NCBI GenBank assembly: GCA_017484095.1
Contig: JAFUTU010000023.1
Span: forward strand, 1 to 64,000
Source: Ruminococcus sp.
GTDB lineage: Bacteria; Bacillota; Clostridia; Oscillospirales; Ruminococcaceae
Length of the DNA stretch: 64,000 bases
Direction of reading: 5' to 3'
The notes under the pieces are model-generated. The model had not been told where the DNA came from, made no database searches, and was given only the letters and a program-made list of their open reading frames with translations. A program made the translations under genes and the position numbers. The first letter of the stretch is position 1. Every line of letters begins with the position of its first letter. Positions 63,489-64,000 of this stretch are shown piece by piece.

Positions 63489-63582
63489 TAAGAACGTATT
63501 TGAGTTAAGAAGTTTACTCAAAGTCGGGTAAGGGATATTCCCCCTAAGACCCGATACAACATTGAAAACGGAGGTCATTAAT
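63489..63582 (+). promoter_or_regulatory. Structured leader before rpsD
   Basis: 94 bp with two hairpins: TTTGAGT (63499-63505) with ACTCAAA (63516-63522), and TCGGGT (63524-63529) with ACCCGA (63549-63554), the latter enclosing AGGG/CCCT. uS4 represses its own synthesis by binding such leaders in other bacteria, so autoregulation is plausible here. Confidence 0.5.
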
Positions 63583-64000
63583 ATGGCAGTAAGCAGAGAA
63601 CCGATCCTCAAGAGATGTAAAGCTCTCGGGATCAGCCCTATGGTAATGGGAGTCGCTAAGGAGACTAAGCGCGACCCTAACGCAAATAAGAGAAGAAAGG
63701 TTTCCGAGTACGGACTCCAGCTCAAGGAGAAGCAGAAGCTGAAGTTCATCTACGGTATGCTTGAGAAGCAGTTCTATCACTATTTTGAGATCGCTCAGAA
63801 GATGGAAGGTCAGGCAGGTACCAACCTCATCACTCTCTGTGAGTCAAGACTCGATAACGTAGTTTTCAGAATGGGTCTTGCAATGACAAGAAGAGAGGCT
63901 CGTCAGCTGGTCGTTCACGGTCATTTCGATGTAAACGGCAGAAGAGTTGACATCCCTTCCTACAGGATCAAAGAGGGCGACGTTATCTCCCTCAGAGAGA
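63583..64000 (+). CDS. rpsD: Ribosomal protein uS4 (partial, cut by window end)
   Basis: 139 residues are visible of an expected ~200. uS4 starts small-subunit assembly and also affects rRNA transcription. The visible part covers the N-terminal region, here without the four-Cys zinc knot found in some homologues, and the S4 RNA-binding domain ([30 protein letters not shown]). CGGAGG precedes the ATG. The gene continues beyond the right edge. Confidence 0.95.
   Translation, partial: MAVSREPILKRCKALGISPMVMGVAKETKRDPNANKRRKVSEYGLQLKEKQKLKFIYGMLEKQFYHYFEIAQKMEGQAGTNLITLCESRLDNVVFRMGLAMTRREARQLVVHGHFDVNGRRVDIPSYRIKEGDVISLRE

Noticed and set aside
1..64000. CRISPR arrays, insertion sequences, tRNA or rRNA genes
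   Set aside because: No regularly spaced repeats, transposase-like proteins or recognisable tRNA/rRNA stretches were found on reading both strands; a dedicated search could still find a diverged case.

Overview
The window looks like chromosomal core sequence from a low-to-mid GC, fibre-degrading gut or rumen Firmicute of the Ruminococcus type (Oscillospiraceae). Supporting signs are an intracellular GH94 cellobiose phosphorylase beside a mutarotase, GH36 and GH43 enzymes, a V/A-type ATP synthase operon, a type III glutamine synthetase, SpoVG, and a clostridial S10-spc-alpha ribosomal cluster that carries a KOW protein after map and places rpsD after rpsK. The genus assignment is inferred from gene content; no search was run. 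I recognised no tRNA, rRNA, CRISPR array or insertion sequence.

Layout. 1-143: tail of a membrane protein. 200-1750: two tandem zinc-ribbon membrane proteins. 1866-6047: pth and mfd. 6140-8152: a lipoprotein, a small overlapping secreted ORF, a ribbon-helix-helix protein and a Bax inhibitor-1-like membrane protein. 8459-10833: holB and radA on the minus strand. 11201-13654: GT2 glycosyltransferase plus a two-gene polysaccharide ABC exporter. 13706-18405: GH36 alpha-galactosidase, cca, vanZ, a decayed vanZ copy and a YhfC-type membrane protein. 18425-22300: malQ-glgP. 22487-23732: PAP2 phosphatase and a DUF378 protein around an RNA-rich 500 bp gap. 23982-28002: mutarotase, cellobiose phosphorylase and a DUF1508 protein. 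28053-31417: spoVG, then murC-lexA and a third zinc-ribbon protein. 31430-35525: GH43 enzyme and a large secreted beta-helix/Fn3 protein. 35582-37299: pheB-type ACT protein and hom on the minus strand. 37624-46220: nine-gene V/A-ATPase operon. 46248-49163: DUF308 protein and glnN. 49275-64000: rpsJ to rpsD, 31 genes including secY, adk, map and infA; the last is cut by the window edge.

How the genes fit together. Cellobiose phosphorylase and glycogen phosphorylase both yield glucose-1-phosphate, MalQ reshapes maltodextrins for the latter, and GH36/GH43 enzymes open side-chain sugars: an energy-saving oligosaccharide economy. Glutamine synthetase III handles ammonia assimilation.

The most interesting unexplained content is RNA-level. 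(1) The glnN leader has a 13-bp terminator that competes with a small hairpin carrying an A1/G4 hexaloop, the geometry used by ANTAR antiterminators. (2) A ~105-nt minus-strand candidate small RNA at 23080-23185 has its own promoter, an anti-Shine-Dalgarno stretch and a terminator. (3) A compact multi-stem element lies at 23377-23508. (4) A structured intergenic repeat occurs three times. (5) Long or structured leaders precede rpsJ, rplB and rpsD. (6) A 100-bp decayed copy of the vanZ 3' end follows vanZ. Motif positions and stems were read by eye; no folding or database search was possible.
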